Shown here: piece after piece, positions 44,318 through 53,240 of the stretch
How the letters are laid out: the number at the start of each line of letters is the position of its first letter
Numbering within the stretch: the stretch's first letter is position 1
NCBI GenBank assembly: GCA_963695645.1
Contig: CAVOHC010000012.1
Coordinates: forward strand, 248,001-312,000
Source of the DNA: DATBGO01 sp963695645
Lineage (GTDB): Bacteria > Actinomycetota > Actinomycetes > Streptosporangiales > Streptosporangiaceae
Direction of reading: 5' to 3'
DNA length: 64,000 nucleotides
Notes under the pieces: model-generated
Told to the model about the DNA's origin: nothing
The model's database searches: none
Seen by the model: the letters and a program-made list of their open reading frames with translations, nothing else
Program-made: the position numbers and the translations under genes

Positions 44318-44827
44318 ATGGCCGGTGAAGCTTCCCTGTCCGAGGGTGAGCGTTTCGTTCTCAGGCTGCACCCGCACTGGAAGACCCTCCTGCGGCCGTG
44401 CTTCATCCTGATGGTCATTGTCGCGGCTGCTGTCACAGCGCTGGTAGTGCTTCCGGCGGGTAGCGACTCGGCGGTACTGCGGCTGGTAATCACAGCGGTC
44501 GCGGTGGCAGCGGCGGTCATCTGGGTCGTGATCCCGGTGCTGCGCTGGCGCACGACCAGCTATGAGCTGACCACCCGCAGGCTCAGGCTGCGCGAGGGCA
44601 TCCTGGCCAGGTCAGGACGGGATTTTCCGCTGATCAGGATCAGCGATGTGTCGTTCTCGCACGGCCCGGTCGACCGGCTGCTTCGCTGCGGCAAGCTCAT
44701 CGTGGAGTCGGCTGGCGAGCACGGCCAGCTGGTCCTCACCGAGATCCCGGAGGTGGAGAAGGTGCAATCGACCCTGTTCCAGCTGGTCGAGGACGAGCAG
44801 GCCCGGCTGGCGCGGGAAGAGCGCTGA
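44318..44827 (+). CDS. PH-domain (bPH2-like) membrane protein
   Basis: A 169-aa protein: two membrane helices (RPCFILMVIVAAAVTALVVL and LVITAVAVAAAVIWVVIPVL) followed by a PH-like domain (RTTSYELTTRRLRLREGIL, FPLIRISDVSFSHGPVDRLL, CGKLIVESAGEHGQLVLTEIP). This type lies directly after birA in many actinobacteria; the function is unknown. ATG 44318 has GAGG 4 nt upstream; ATG 44309 is an alternative. Confidence 0.82.
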   Translation: MAGEASLSEGERFVLRLHPHWKTLLRPCFILMVIVAAAVTALVVLPAGSDSAVLRLVITAVAVAAAVIWVVIPVLRWRTTSYELTTRRLRLREGILARSGRDFPLIRISDVSFSHGPVDRLLRCGKLIVESAGEHGQLVLTEIPEVEKVQSTLFQLVEDEQARLAREER

Positions 44828-44895
44828 GCCGGCCGGCGTGACTGCCGCGAGCCGACGGCTGCGGGGCCAGCGGGCCTGGCGTCGGCGGTTCCGGT

Positions 44896-44901
44896 TAGCC
44901 T
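44896..44901 (+). promoter_or_regulatory. -10 hexamer TAGCCT of the enoyl-CoA hydratase gene (likely leaderless)
   Basis: TAGCCT is 6 nt before GTG 44908 with no ribosome binding site. Confidence 0.45.
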
Positions 44902-44907
44902 GCAGCT

Positions 44908-45711
44908 GTGGAGCCAATAAGCGGTGTGCGGGTGCACCGGCATGAAGCGGCCGGGGTAACGGGCGCGATCGCGGAGGTCGTGCTCGACCGGCCGGAGGCG
45001 ATGAACGCGATCAGCACCGCCCTGGCGAGCCGGCTGACGGAGGTCTGCACCGGGCTGGCCGCTGACCGGAAAGTCCGCGCGGTCGTGCTCTCGGCCGCGG
45101 GCCCACGGGCATTCTGCGTCGGCGCCGACCTGAAAGAGCGGGCGATCATGACCGATGCCGGCCTGATGGCCCAGCGGCTGGTCTTCCGCGCCGCGTTCGG
45201 GTCGGTGCTTGGGCTCCCGCAGCCGGTGATCGCCGCGGTACAGGGCTTCGCACTCGGCGGCGGCTGCGAGCTGGCCCTGTCCTGTGACCTGATCGTGGCC
45301 GATCAGAGCGCCGAGTTCGGGTTGCCGGAGACCACGGTGGGACTGGTTCCTGGCGGCGGCGGCACACAGCTCGCGTTGCGTCGCCTTGGCCCTGGCCGGG
45401 CTGCCGACCTGATCTTCACCGGCCGCAGGGTCGGTGCGGCCGAAGCCGAGCGGCTCGGGCTTGCCGACCGGCTGGTGCCGGAGGGAACTGCGGCCAGCTC
45501 CGCGCTCGCACTAGCCCGGAGTATCGCGGCCAACTCACCGGTATCCGTTAAGAATGCAAAGCGGTCCCTCCGCCTCGGGGCTGGCCTTGACCTCGGGGCT
45601 GGCCTGGAGGTCGAGGATGCGGCGTGGCGGGCCGCCGCGTTCTCGGCGGACCGGAAAGAAGGCATCGCGGCTTTCGTCGAGAAACGCAAGCCAAGGTGGC
45701 CGGGCGAGTAA
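44908..45711 (+). CDS. enoyl-CoA hydratase/isomerase family protein
   Basis: A 267-aa crotonase-fold enzyme. The oxyanion hole lies around FCVGADLKER and the two catalytic Glu are in GGGCELALSCDLIVA and FGLPETTVGLVPGGGGTQ. With HMG-CoA lyase 78 nt downstream, a role as methylglutaconyl-CoA hydratase in leucine breakdown is plausible, though crotonases are hard to assign by sequence. GTG start. Confidence 0.85.
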   Translation: MEPISGVRVHRHEAAGVTGAIAEVVLDRPEAMNAISTALASRLTEVCTGLAADRKVRAVVLSAAGPRAFCVGADLKERAIMTDAGLMAQRLVFRAAFGSVLGLPQPVIAAVQGFALGGGCELALSCDLIVADQSAEFGLPETTVGLVPGGGGTQLALRRLGPGRAADLIFTGRRVGAAEAERLGLADRLVPEGTAASSALALARSIAANSPVSVKNAKRSLRLGAGLDLGAGLEVEDAAWRAAAFSADRKEGIAAFVEKRKPRWPGE

Positions 45712-45788
45712 CCGGGGAATAGCCGTCATCAAGCGGCGGCTTCAGCGGCAGGCCTGCAGCGGCTCGCAGCGCGATCGGAGGGCAGCGG

Positions 45789-46703
45789 GTGAGCGATCTC
45801 CCTGACCGGATATCGGTGCGCGAGGTCGGACCGCGCGATGGGCTGCAGAACGAGGATCCGGTGCCGACCGAGGCCAAGATCGAGCTGATCGACCGGCTGT
45901 CGGCGACTGGCGTGCGCCGGATCGAGGCGGTCTCGTTCGTGCGCCCTGAGGCGATACCTCAGATGGCTGACGCCGACGAGGTCTGGCGGCGGATAGAGCG
46001 GGCGCCGTCGGTCCGTTATTCGGCCCTGGTGCCCAACCTGCGAGGTGCCAGGCGTGCGCTCGATTCCGGGCTCGTGGAGATCGAGGCCGTGGTATCGGCC
46101 TCAGACACCCACAATCGCAAGAACGTCAATCGCAGCACCGAGGAGTCCCTGGACGACATCGCGGTCATCATCGATCAGGCGCATCAGCGCGGCGCCGCCT
46201 GCCAGGTCATCGTGTCGACCGCCTGGGGCTGCCCTTATGAAGGTGACGTTCCGGTGGACCGCGTCGTGCGAGTGGCCGGGCGCGCCGTCGCCGACGGGGC
46301 GGACACGATCTCGTTCGGCGACACCACCGGGATGGCCACGCCAAGGCGGGTCAGGGAACTGGTCGGGCAGTTCCGGTCCGCGTACCCGGACGTTCCGCTC
46401 AACCTGCATTTCCACAACACCCGCGGGACCGGGCTCGCCAATGTCCTCGAAGCTCTTGAGCTCGGCGTGTCCGACTTCGACGCGTCAGTGGGCGGCCTGG
46501 GCGGCTGCCCCTATGCGCCGGGCGCCACCGGCAATATCGCGACCGAGGAGCTAGTGCACATGGTCGAGGACATGGGGGTGGCGACCGGCATCGATCTGGA
46601 CGCGATGATCGAGGCAGCAGCTGACGCGGAGCGCATCATCGGACGGCAGCTGCCCTCCCAGGTCCTGCGAGCCGGCCCGCGGACCCGCACGATCCAGGCC
46701 TGA
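45789..46703 (+). CDS. hydroxymethylglutaryl-CoA lyase
   Basis: Cleaves HMG-CoA to acetyl-CoA and acetoacetate, the final step of leucine catabolism. SVREVGPRDGLQNEDPVPT with the catalytic Arg-Asp, EAVSFVRPEAIPQMADADEV, DTTGMATP, LHFHNTRGTGLANVLEAL with the metal His pair, and GGLGGCPYAPGATGN with the active-site Cys. 304 aa, GTG start. Probably co-transcribed with the upstream enoyl-CoA hydratase. Confidence 0.92.
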   Translation: MSDLPDRISVREVGPRDGLQNEDPVPTEAKIELIDRLSATGVRRIEAVSFVRPEAIPQMADADEVWRRIERAPSVRYSALVPNLRGARRALDSGLVEIEAVVSASDTHNRKNVNRSTEESLDDIAVIIDQAHQRGAACQVIVSTAWGCPYEGDVPVDRVVRVAGRAVADGADTISFGDTTGMATPRRVRELVGQFRSAYPDVPLNLHFHNTRGTGLANVLEALELGVSDFDASVGGLGGCPYAPGATGNIATEELVHMVEDMGVATGIDLDAMIEAAADAERIIGRQLPSQVLRAGPRTRTIQA

Positions 46704-46712
46704 CGTGCCGGT

Positions 46713-47912
46713 TCAGCGAGTGGGCGGGCTCACCGCGTCCGCAGGGCTGGATTCTGGAAGCGACTCGCCATCCAGCCCGCTGCCCGGCCTGGCCCCGGTG
46801 CCCGGCTGGGTCCCGGTACCTGCCTGGGTCCTGGTATCTGACTGGGTCCTGGTATCTGCCTGGGTCCTGGTATCTGCCTGGGTCCTGGTATCTGCCTGGG
46901 TCCTGGTATCTGCCTGGGTCCTGGTATCTGCCTGGGTCCTGGTATCTGCCTGGGCCTCGGTACCTGACTGGGCCTCGGTACCTGACTGGGCCTCGGTACC
47001 TGACTGGCCCTCGGTACCTGACTGGCCCTCGGTACCCGGCTGGCTGTAGTCCCAGGTGACGCACATCTCGGCCAGCGCGGACGACACTTCGGCCAGTCGC
47101 GGCGGGGGTGCGCTTTGCCGGATGCGGCCGGAGCGGATGTTATCTGAGCAGTCGCCAAGACCGGGAGCGAAGCGGGCGTGCGAGAACTTGCTGTAGTCCA
47201 GCATGGCAGGTTCGAAGCGCTCGCCGAGGTACTCGCACACCCGCCTGGTTACCTGTTCGGGGTCCTCGGTCAGCTCCTCATAGCGGACCGTGATGCCAGC
47301 CAGGGCGCGGCGCGCCTCCTCGACCTTGCGCATGTACCACAGGGCGTTACGCGTGATGTCGCCAAGGGTGCCGGACACCTTGATGTTCCAGTCCGGGTGC
47401 CAGGATGCCAGCAGGGAGCCCACCACGGCTGCCGGGTGGCGAAGCAGGAAGATGAACCGGGCATCCGGCCAGCAGTCGGCGATCCGCTGCCAGATCACGG
47501 CGTTGCTCGGCGTCTTGGCCACGACGACGGGCTTGCCGCTCCGGGCCAGGACATCGGCGAGCACGGCATCCCAGAGCGTGTTGTCCAGGGATTCCTGAGT
47601 CAGCTCGAGTTCACGCATGGATGTCTGGATCCAGCGCGTCTCCGCGCGGGCTGTCATGTGCATCAGCGGCAATTCCGGCGGCGCGTACAGCCGGGAGTGG
47701 CTGCCGAGCACGACCCGTAGCAGCGTGGAGCCGGAGCGGGCCGGCGAAAGGATGAATACCGGCGCCCGCAGCATCCGGTCGCCGGTCGGCGGCGGCAGCC
47801 GCCGCGACGGGTGTCCAGGCGGCCGGGTCAGCTGATATCCGGCAGTGCGGGATAGGCCCGAGTTGACCAATTCCTTCCAGCCCATAGGAAAGAACTTTAC
47901 TGATCCCGGCAT
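46713..47912 (-). CDS. sulfotransferase family protein with repeat-derived C-terminal tail
   Basis: The core (residues ~45-290) is a PAPS-dependent sulfotransferase fold: the 5'-phosphosulfate loop SPARSGSTLLR, FIFLLRHPAAVVGSLLAS for the 3'-phosphate, and RYEELTEDPEQVTRRVCEYLG. It would sulfate a carbohydrate or lipid; the acceptor is unknown. The last ~105 residues are GTEAQS and ADTRTQ repeats from an 18-bp array. The start may be ATG 47912 or ATG 47885 (MGWKELVNSGL), which has TAAAGT 8 nt upstream. Confidence 0.82.
   Translation of the reverse strand: MPGSVKFFPMGWKELVNSGLSRTAGYQLTRPPGHPSRRLPPPTGDRMLRAPVFILSPARSGSTLLRVVLGSHSRLYAPPELPLMHMTARAETRWIQTSMRELELTQESLDNTLWDAVLADVLARSGKPVVVAKTPSNAVIWQRIADCWPDARFIFLLRHPAAVVGSLLASWHPDWNIKVSGTLGDITRNALWYMRKVEEARRALAGITVRYEELTEDPEQVTRRVCEYLGERFEPAMLDYSKFSHARFAPGLGDCSDNIRSGRIRQSAPPPRLAEVSSALAEMCVTWDYSQPGTEGQSGTEGQSGTEAQSGTEAQSGTEAQADTRTQADTRTQADTRTQADTRTQADTRTQADTRTQSDTRTQAGTGTQPGTGARPGSGLDGESLPESSPADAVSPPTR
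46786..47046 (-). repeat. 18-bp in-frame tandem repeat, about 14 copies, in the sulfotransferase tail
   Basis: On the + strand the unit is CTGGTATCTGCCTGGGTC with variants (GTACCTGACTGGGCCTCG). In the minus-strand frame it codes TQADTR and then AQSGTE, keeping the frame throughout. Confidence 0.96.
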
Positions 47913-48007
47913 GGCCCCGAGGGGATACGATCCGAATCCCGCGAGGATTTCGGACGGTAGTCAGAGTGGCCACAATCCGCGCTGACAGACGCGTTAGGCC
48001 AGATGCG

Positions 48008-48141
48008 GAGCCGTTCGGGCTGCTCCAGCAGGGCTTCCGGACAGCTGCTGAGCCGTTCCGGGCAGTCGCTGAGCCGTTCCGCGCAGGCGCTGAGTTGCTC
48101 CGGGCAGTCGCTGAGCCGTTCCGTAATGTTACTGAGCCGTC
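48008..48141. repeat. 21-bp tandem repeat, about 6 copies, upstream of the second carboxylase beta gene
   Basis: GAGCCGTTCCGGGCAGTCGCT at 48050, 48071, 48092, 48113 and 48134, with decayed copies at 48008 and 48029. The unit keeps frame and a 122-aa ORF (47966-48334) and its antisense pass through it, but neither has further support. The remainder of 47913-48338 has no recognisable gene. Confidence 0.93.
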
Positions 48142-48338
48142 GGACGGCTCCGGCGACCGCCAATGTTCGATACCGGCATCGGTAAACCTTCCGGGCGGTT
48201 CACGCCCATTCTGCGCGATGATGCGGAGCGGCAGCATCTTCAGGCGTCGTCGTTCAGCCTCGTCGGGCACCCTGGACCCGCGGGGCGCGCCGCGGGCGGG
48301 TGCGTGGTGCGAGCGGACCGGGGGACCGGGCTAATAGG

Positions 48339-48344
48339 TACGCT
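48339..48344 (+). promoter_or_regulatory. -10 hexamer TACGCT deciding the start of the carboxylase beta gene
   Basis: TACGCT is 6 nt before GTG 48351. There is no ribosome binding site for any nearby start, so a leaderless transcript from GTG 48351 is the best reading. Confidence 0.5.
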
Positions 48345-48350
48345 CGCGAC

Positions 48351-49895
48351 GTGGACGTAGAAGCGAATAAGCCCGGCCATCCCGAGCTAGCGGAGATCCG
48401 CGCCCGAATCGAGCGGGGCGGCGCCGCCAGGTATCACCACGCCGATGCCGCCAAGGGAAAGCTGTTCGCCAGGGACCGGATAGCGCTGCTCGCAGACGAG
48501 GGCAGCTTCACCGAAGACGGCGCCTTCGCCAACGTGCTTGCCCACGGCCTGCCCGCTGACGGGGTGATCACGGGAACAGCCACGGTCGGCGGGCGGCCGG
48601 TCGCCCTGATGGCGAACGATTCGACGGTCAAGGCCGGCTCCTGGGGCGCCCGCACCGTCGAGAAGATCATCCGGATCATCGAGCGTGCCTACGGCTCGGG
48701 CATCCCGATGATCTACCTGGTCGATTCGGCCGGCGCGCGGATCACCGATCAGGTCGATATGTTCCCGGGCCGCCGGGGGGCCGGGAAGATCTTCCACACC
48801 CAGGTGCGCGCCTCCGGCTCCATCCCGCAGGTTTGCGCCTTGTTCGGCCCGTCTGCGGCCGGCGGCGCCTACATCCCCGCCTTCTGCGACTTCGTGTCGA
48901 TGGTGGACCAGAACGCCTCGATGTACCTGGGCAGCCCGCGGATGGTCGAGATGGTCGTCAAGGAGCAGACCACGCTGGAGGAGATGGGCGGCGCCCGGAT
49001 GCACTGCACCGTCTCCGGCTGCGGTCACCACCTCGCCGGGTCGGAAGGCGACGCGATCGAGGCGGTCCGCTGCTACCTGTCCTACCTGCCGGGCAACTGG
49101 CAGCAGCAGCCGCCTGCCGGGCCTGCCCGCGACCCCAAGCCGGCCGACCTGCGCGCGCTCGTGCCCGTCAGCGAGCGGCAGGCCTATGACATGCGCGGCT
49201 ATGTGCGCGGGCTGGTTGACACCGACTCGCTGTTCGAGATCCATGCCCTGTGGGCAAAGGAACTCGTCACCGGCTTCGCCCGGCTAGATGGCCAGGTCAT
49301 CGGCGTAGTGGCGAACAACCCGATGTTCAAGGGCGGGGTGCTGTTCGTCGATTCAGCGGACAAGGCCACCAGGTTCATCCAGCTGTGCGACGCCTTCAAC
49401 GTGCCGCTGCTCTTCCTGGCCGACGTGCCCGGTTTCATGGTGGGCACCGCGGTGGAAAGGCAGGGCATCATCAGGCACGGCGCCAAGATGATCAGCGCGG
49501 TTGCGGAGGCAACGGTGCCGAAGATCTGCGTGGTGGTCCGCAAGGCATACGGGGCGGGGCTGTACGCGATGGCAGGCCCGGGGTTCGATCCGGACGCCAC
49601 GCTCGCGCTGCCGACCGCGAAGATCGCGGTCATGGGTGCCGAGGCTGCCGTGAATGCGGTGTATTACAACAAGCTGGCGCAGATCACCGATGCGGACGAG
49701 AAGGATGCCGAAACGCAGCGGCTCAGGACTGCCTACGACCATGACATCGACGTGCTCCGGCTGGCCGGGGAACTGGTCGTTGACAATGTGGTCGAGCCGG
49801 AGGATCTGCGGGCTGAACTTGTCCGCAGGTTCGCCGCTGCGCGCGGCAAGGACCGGTCGTTCTCGCGGCGCCGGCATGGCGTGACGCCGGTCTGA
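48351..49895 (+). CDS. acyl-CoA carboxylase beta subunit (MCC/PCC-type carboxyltransferase)
   Basis: A 514-aa carboxyltransferase: YLVDSAGARITDQVDMFPGRRGAGKIF, ALFGPSAAGGAYIPAFCDF (first oxyanion hole), FLADVPGFMVGTAVERQGIIRHGAKMISA and KAYGAGLYAMAGPGFDPDATLALPTAKI (second). It differs clearly from the pccB at 27891-29528 and resembles the MccB side of the family. With enoyl-CoA hydratase and HMG-CoA lyase 2 kb upstream it would complete leucine-type steps. No alpha subunit is adjacent; the one at 24462-26318 might serve both. Confidence 0.9.
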   Translation: MDVEANKPGHPELAEIRARIERGGAARYHHADAAKGKLFARDRIALLADEGSFTEDGAFANVLAHGLPADGVITGTATVGGRPVALMANDSTVKAGSWGARTVEKIIRIIERAYGSGIPMIYLVDSAGARITDQVDMFPGRRGAGKIFHTQVRASGSIPQVCALFGPSAAGGAYIPAFCDFVSMVDQNASMYLGSPRMVEMVVKEQTTLEEMGGARMHCTVSGCGHHLAGSEGDAIEAVRCYLSYLPGNWQQQPPAGPARDPKPADLRALVPVSERQAYDMRGYVRGLVDTDSLFEIHALWAKELVTGFARLDGQVIGVVANNPMFKGGVLFVDSADKATRFIQLCDAFNVPLLFLADVPGFMVGTAVERQGIIRHGAKMISAVAEATVPKICVVVRKAYGAGLYAMAGPGFDPDATLALPTAKIAVMGAEAAVNAVYYNKLAQITDADEKDAETQRLRTAYDHDIDVLRLAGELVVDNVVEPEDLRAELVRRFAAARGKDRSFSRRRHGVTPV

Positions 49896-49998
49896 ATTGG
49901 GCGGCGGCGGGACAGAATGCGCTGATCAGCGCGCCGGGACGGGACGGTAACTGGGCAGTTCCTGCGCGTAGCGCGCCGGAAAACCTGGCCGGTCCCCT

Positions 49999-50004
49999 TA
50001 CGAT
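49999..50004 (+). promoter_or_regulatory. -10 hexamer TACGAT of the response regulator gene (likely leaderless)
   Basis: TACGAT is 6 nt before ATG 50011. Confidence 0.5.
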
Positions 50005-50010
50005 CAGTTC

Positions 50011-50682
50011 ATGACCAGCGTTTTGCTTGCCGAAGATGACCCCGCTATCTCGGAGCCCCTGGCCCGGGCGCTGCGCCGGGAAGGCTACGAGGTTGGCGTC
50101 GCGGCGGACGGGCCAGCCACGCTCGATGCCGCGCGGGGCGGCGGGATTGATCTGATCGTCCTCGACATCGGCCTGCCCAGGCTCGACGGCCTCGAGGTGT
50201 GCCGCCGGATCCGTTCCAACGGCCAGGCGATCCCGGTACTGATACTGACCGCCCGGGCCGACGAGGTCGACACGGTGATCGGCCTTGACGCCGGTGCCGA
50301 TGACTACGTCACCAAGCCGTTCCGGCTGGCCGAGCTGCTGGCCAGGGTCCGGGCCCTGCTACGGCGCGGCGCCTCTGAGACGCATATCGTGCAAGGAGTG
50401 CGCATCGACGCTGATGCCCGCCGCGCCTGGCTGGGCGATACTGAGATGGATCTCACGTCGAAGGAGTTCGACCTTCTGTCCCTTCTGGTGATGGAGGCGG
50501 GAAAGGTGGTCACCCGCGAGCAGATCATGCGGCAGGTCTGGGACAGCAAGTGGTGGGGCTCGACGAAGACTCTGGACATGCATGTCTCCTGGCTGCGCCG
50601 CAAGCTTGGTGACGACGCGCACAGCCCGCGCTTCATCACCACGGTCCGTGGGGTCGGATTCAGGTTCGAGCGCGGGGACTGA
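50011..50682 (+). CDS. OmpR/PhoB-family response regulator
   Basis: A 223-aa regulator. The receiver domain has EDD (residues 8-10), the phospho-acceptor D52 in VLDIGLPRLDG, and the Lys in VTKPFRLAELLARVRALL. The C-terminal winged helix (MDLTSKEFDLLSLLVMEAGKVVTREQI, TLDMHVSWLRRKLGDD) binds DNA. It lies 73 nt before its kinase partner. The regulon is unknown; the purK gene lies directly after the kinase gene. Confidence 0.93.
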   Translation: MTSVLLAEDDPAISEPLARALRREGYEVGVAADGPATLDAARGGGIDLIVLDIGLPRLDGLEVCRRIRSNGQAIPVLILTARADEVDTVIGLDAGADDYVTKPFRLAELLARVRALLRRGASETHIVQGVRIDADARRAWLGDTEMDLTSKEFDLLSLLVMEAGKVVTREQIMRQVWDSKWWGSTKTLDMHVSWLRRKLGDDAHSPRFITTVRGVGFRFERGD

Positions 50683-50755
50683 CGCCCGTGCCGTACTGGG
50701 TGGTGTGCTCATGATCACAGGCGCGGCGGCTGATGGCGGGTCCGGAGGCTGAGCC

Positions 50756-52030
50756 GTGCAGCGACGCCTGCTCGTTTCCACGCTCGCGGTCGCGGTGGTC
50801 GCCGTCCTGCTGCTCGGCCTGCCGCTGGCTTTCGTGCTGAGCCGCCTGCAGGGCAGCGAGGCATCCCAGGAACTACGGCGCGATGCCACCACTCTCGCGA
50901 CCGGTCTGCAGCAGCGGGTGAATTCCGGGCTGCCAGCCGACGCCGCACAGGTAGCGAGGTCGCTGCCGGACCGCTACGTGACCATCCGTCAGCGCGGTGC
51001 CGCTTCGATCGACGTCGGCACCAGGCCGCCGCCCGGTGACACGATCATCGGGCTGGCCTCCTCCAGGGATTTCTCGGTCACGGTGTCCGCCGATGACTCG
51101 TTCGTGGCCGGCCGGATCGTGGGCGGTCTCGCGCTGATCGGCTCACTTTCGCTGCTCGCGGTGGCGGTGGCGGTGATGCTCGCGGTGCTTCAGGCCCGGC
51201 GGCTCACCCGGCCGATGCTTGACCTTGCCAGGGCCGCTGACCTGCTTGGTTCCGGCGCCGCACGGCCGCTGGGCCGCAGGTACGGCCTGCCGGAACTCGA
51301 CCGGGTGGCAGAGGGGCTTGACGGCTCGGCGCAGCGCATTGCGGAATTGCTGTCCGCTGAGCGTGCCTTCGCCGTGGACGCGTCCCACCAGCTGCGGACG
51401 CCGCTGACTGCGTTGTCGATGCGGCTTGAGGAGATGATCGCGGCGGCGAACTACCCGGACGTGGTGCGGGAGGAGGGCGCGGCGGCCCTGGCCCAGACGG
51501 AACGGCTCGCCGAGGTTGTCGGCCAGCTACTCGGCCGGGCGCGCAGGTCGGTCTCCGGGGCACCGGCCCTGGCCAGCGTGGATGACATCGTGGCCCAGCA
51601 GGTGGTCGAGTGGGATCCGGCATTCCGGCGGGTCGGCAGGAAGCTCGAGGTGACCGGGGAGAAGGGGCTGCATGCGTACGTGACACCAGGCAGCGCGGCG
51701 CAGGTGATAGCGACGCTGCTGGACAACGCCCTGGTGCACGGTGACGGAACCGTAACCATCCGGACGTCGCAGACCCCGAGGTCGGTGGTGGTGGAGGTCA
51801 GGGACGAGGGCAAGGGGGTGCCGCCGGAACTGGCGCCCCGGATATTCGAGCGCAGCGTCAGCGGGACTCCGGGAGGGACCGGGCTCGGGCTGGCGCTTGC
51901 CCGGACAATGGCCGCGGCCGACGGCGGCCAGGTCGTTCTGGTGCGGCCGCGGCCGGCGGTCTTCGCGGTGTTCTTCCCGCACGGTGCGCCGGGAACGCCG
52001 GACGTGCCAGTAGTCAGCGGCCCCGCGTGA
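50756..52030 (+). CDS. sensor histidine kinase
   Basis: A 424-aa membrane kinase: helix 1 at about residues 7-29, a ~90-residue extracytoplasmic sensor, helix 2 at about 122-145, a HAMP segment (RRLTRPMLDLARAADLLGSG), the DHp domain with the phospho-accepting H211 in DASHQLRTPLTAL, and a catalytic domain with LLDNALVHG (N box), VRDEGKGVP (G1) and GTGLGLALA (G2). GTG start with GGAGG 7 nt upstream. It pairs with the preceding response regulator. Confidence 0.93.
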   Translation: MQRRLLVSTLAVAVVAVLLLGLPLAFVLSRLQGSEASQELRRDATTLATGLQQRVNSGLPADAAQVARSLPDRYVTIRQRGAASIDVGTRPPPGDTIIGLASSRDFSVTVSADDSFVAGRIVGGLALIGSLSLLAVAVAVMLAVLQARRLTRPMLDLARAADLLGSGAARPLGRRYGLPELDRVAEGLDGSAQRIAELLSAERAFAVDASHQLRTPLTALSMRLEEMIAAANYPDVVREEGAAALAQTERLAEVVGQLLGRARRSVSGAPALASVDDIVAQQVVEWDPAFRRVGRKLEVTGEKGLHAYVTPGSAAQVIATLLDNALVHGDGTVTIRTSQTPRSVVVEVRDEGKGVPPELAPRIFERSVSGTPGGTGLGLALARTMAAADGGQVVLVRPRPAVFAVFFPHGAPGTPDVPVVSGPA

Positions 52031-52049
52031 CACCTCGTAAGCTACCCGG

Positions 52050-53189
52050 GTGAGCGGTGCTGATCCGGTGGTCGGGATGATCGGAGCCGGGCAGCTGGCC
52101 CGGATGACCTGCCAGGCTGCGCCCAGCCTTGAGATCGGCTTCCGGGTGCTCGCGGGCGCTGCTGACGAGAGCGCCGCGCAGGTCTGCGCGCAGACCCGCC
52201 TTGGCGACTACAGATCGCTCGATGACCTGCGAGAATTTGCGGCCGGCTGCGATGTGGTGACCTTCGATCACGAGCACGTCCCCGGTGCCCACCTGCTGGC
52301 GCTTGAGCAGGCCGGCGTCCGGGTGCGTCCCGGATCGGCGGCGCTCCGCCATGCCCAGGACAAGCAGGCGCTGCGTGACCGGCTGGCCAGGCTCGGCGTG
52401 GCGTGCCCGCGGTTCGCCCCGGTGGCCAGCCCCGGCGAGGTGAACGGGTTCGCGGACGTAGCTGGCTGGCCGGTAGTGCTCAAGGCGGTCACCGGCGGGT
52501 ACGACGGGCGTGGCGTCTGGGTGTGCGAGACGCCGGCCCGGGCCGCAATGGTGCTCGAGATCGGGCTCAAGCTGATCGCCGAGGAGTATGTCGCCTTCGA
52601 GCGCGAGCTCGCCGTGCTGGTGGCCCGCTCGCCGGGCGGGCAGGCCGCCGTGTACCCGGTTGTGCAGACGGTCCAGCTGGACGGCGTCTGCCGCGAGGTG
52701 CTCGCGCCGGCGCCAGGGCTGGCTGAGGCCCGCGCCATCGAGGCGCAGCGGCTCGGCGTGGCGATCGCGGCCGAGCTGGGGGTGACCGGGCTGCTCGCGG
52801 TTGAGCTCTTCGAGACCGCGGGCGGCCTGCTGGTGAACGAGCTGGCCATGCGACCGCACAACAGCGGGCACTGGACTATCGAAGGGGCCAGGACCTCGCA
52901 GTTCGAGCAGCATCTGCGGGCCGTACTCGACCTGCCGCTCGGCGCGCCCACGATGGCTGCCGGCGGGGCTGTCATGGTCAACGTTCTCGGCGGCGCCGAT
53001 CCCGACCTGCGTTCCAGGCTGACTCATGTGATGGCCGCGGACCCAGCGGTGAAGGTGCATCTGTACGGCAAGACGGTGCGGCCCGGCCGGAAGGTCGGCC
53101 ACGTGACCGCGCTCGGCGACGACATGGCGGCAGTGGCCTGCCGGGCCAGGCGCGCGGCCAGTTACCTGAGTGCCGGCGCTGAGCAGTAG
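52050..53189 (+). CDS. purK: N5-carboxyaminoimidazole ribonucleotide synthase
   Basis: Uses ATP and bicarbonate to carboxylate AIR in purine synthesis. An ATP-grasp enzyme: VGMIGAGQLARMTCQAA at the N-terminus, VLKAVTGGYDGRGVWVCE, EEYVAFERELAVLVARS, ELAMRPHNSGHWTIEGARTSQFEQHLRAVL. 379 aa. GTG 52050 has TAAGCT (52038-52043) 6 nt upstream, a leaderless-type promoter. purE follows 51 nt later. Confidence 0.94.
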   Translation: MSGADPVVGMIGAGQLARMTCQAAPSLEIGFRVLAGAADESAAQVCAQTRLGDYRSLDDLREFAAGCDVVTFDHEHVPGAHLLALEQAGVRVRPGSAALRHAQDKQALRDRLARLGVACPRFAPVASPGEVNGFADVAGWPVVLKAVTGGYDGRGVWVCETPARAAMVLEIGLKLIAEEYVAFERELAVLVARSPGGQAAVYPVVQTVQLDGVCREVLAPAPGLAEARAIEAQRLGVAIAAELGVTGLLAVELFETAGGLLVNELAMRPHNSGHWTIEGARTSQFEQHLRAVLDLPLGAPTMAAGGAVMVNVLGGADPDLRSRLTHVMAADPAVKVHLYGKTVRPGRKVGHVTALGDDMAAVACRARRAASYLSAGAEQ

Positions 53190-53240
53190 CGGAACTGAGC
53201 AGCGGCTGCGGGGCGCGGGAGAGCGGGAAGGGGGCAGAGG

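Noticed and set aside
47966..48334. 122-aa ORF with AEPFRAV repeats upstream of the carboxylase beta gene
   Set aside because: It follows the 21-bp repeat, has no start signals and is matched by an equally open antisense frame.
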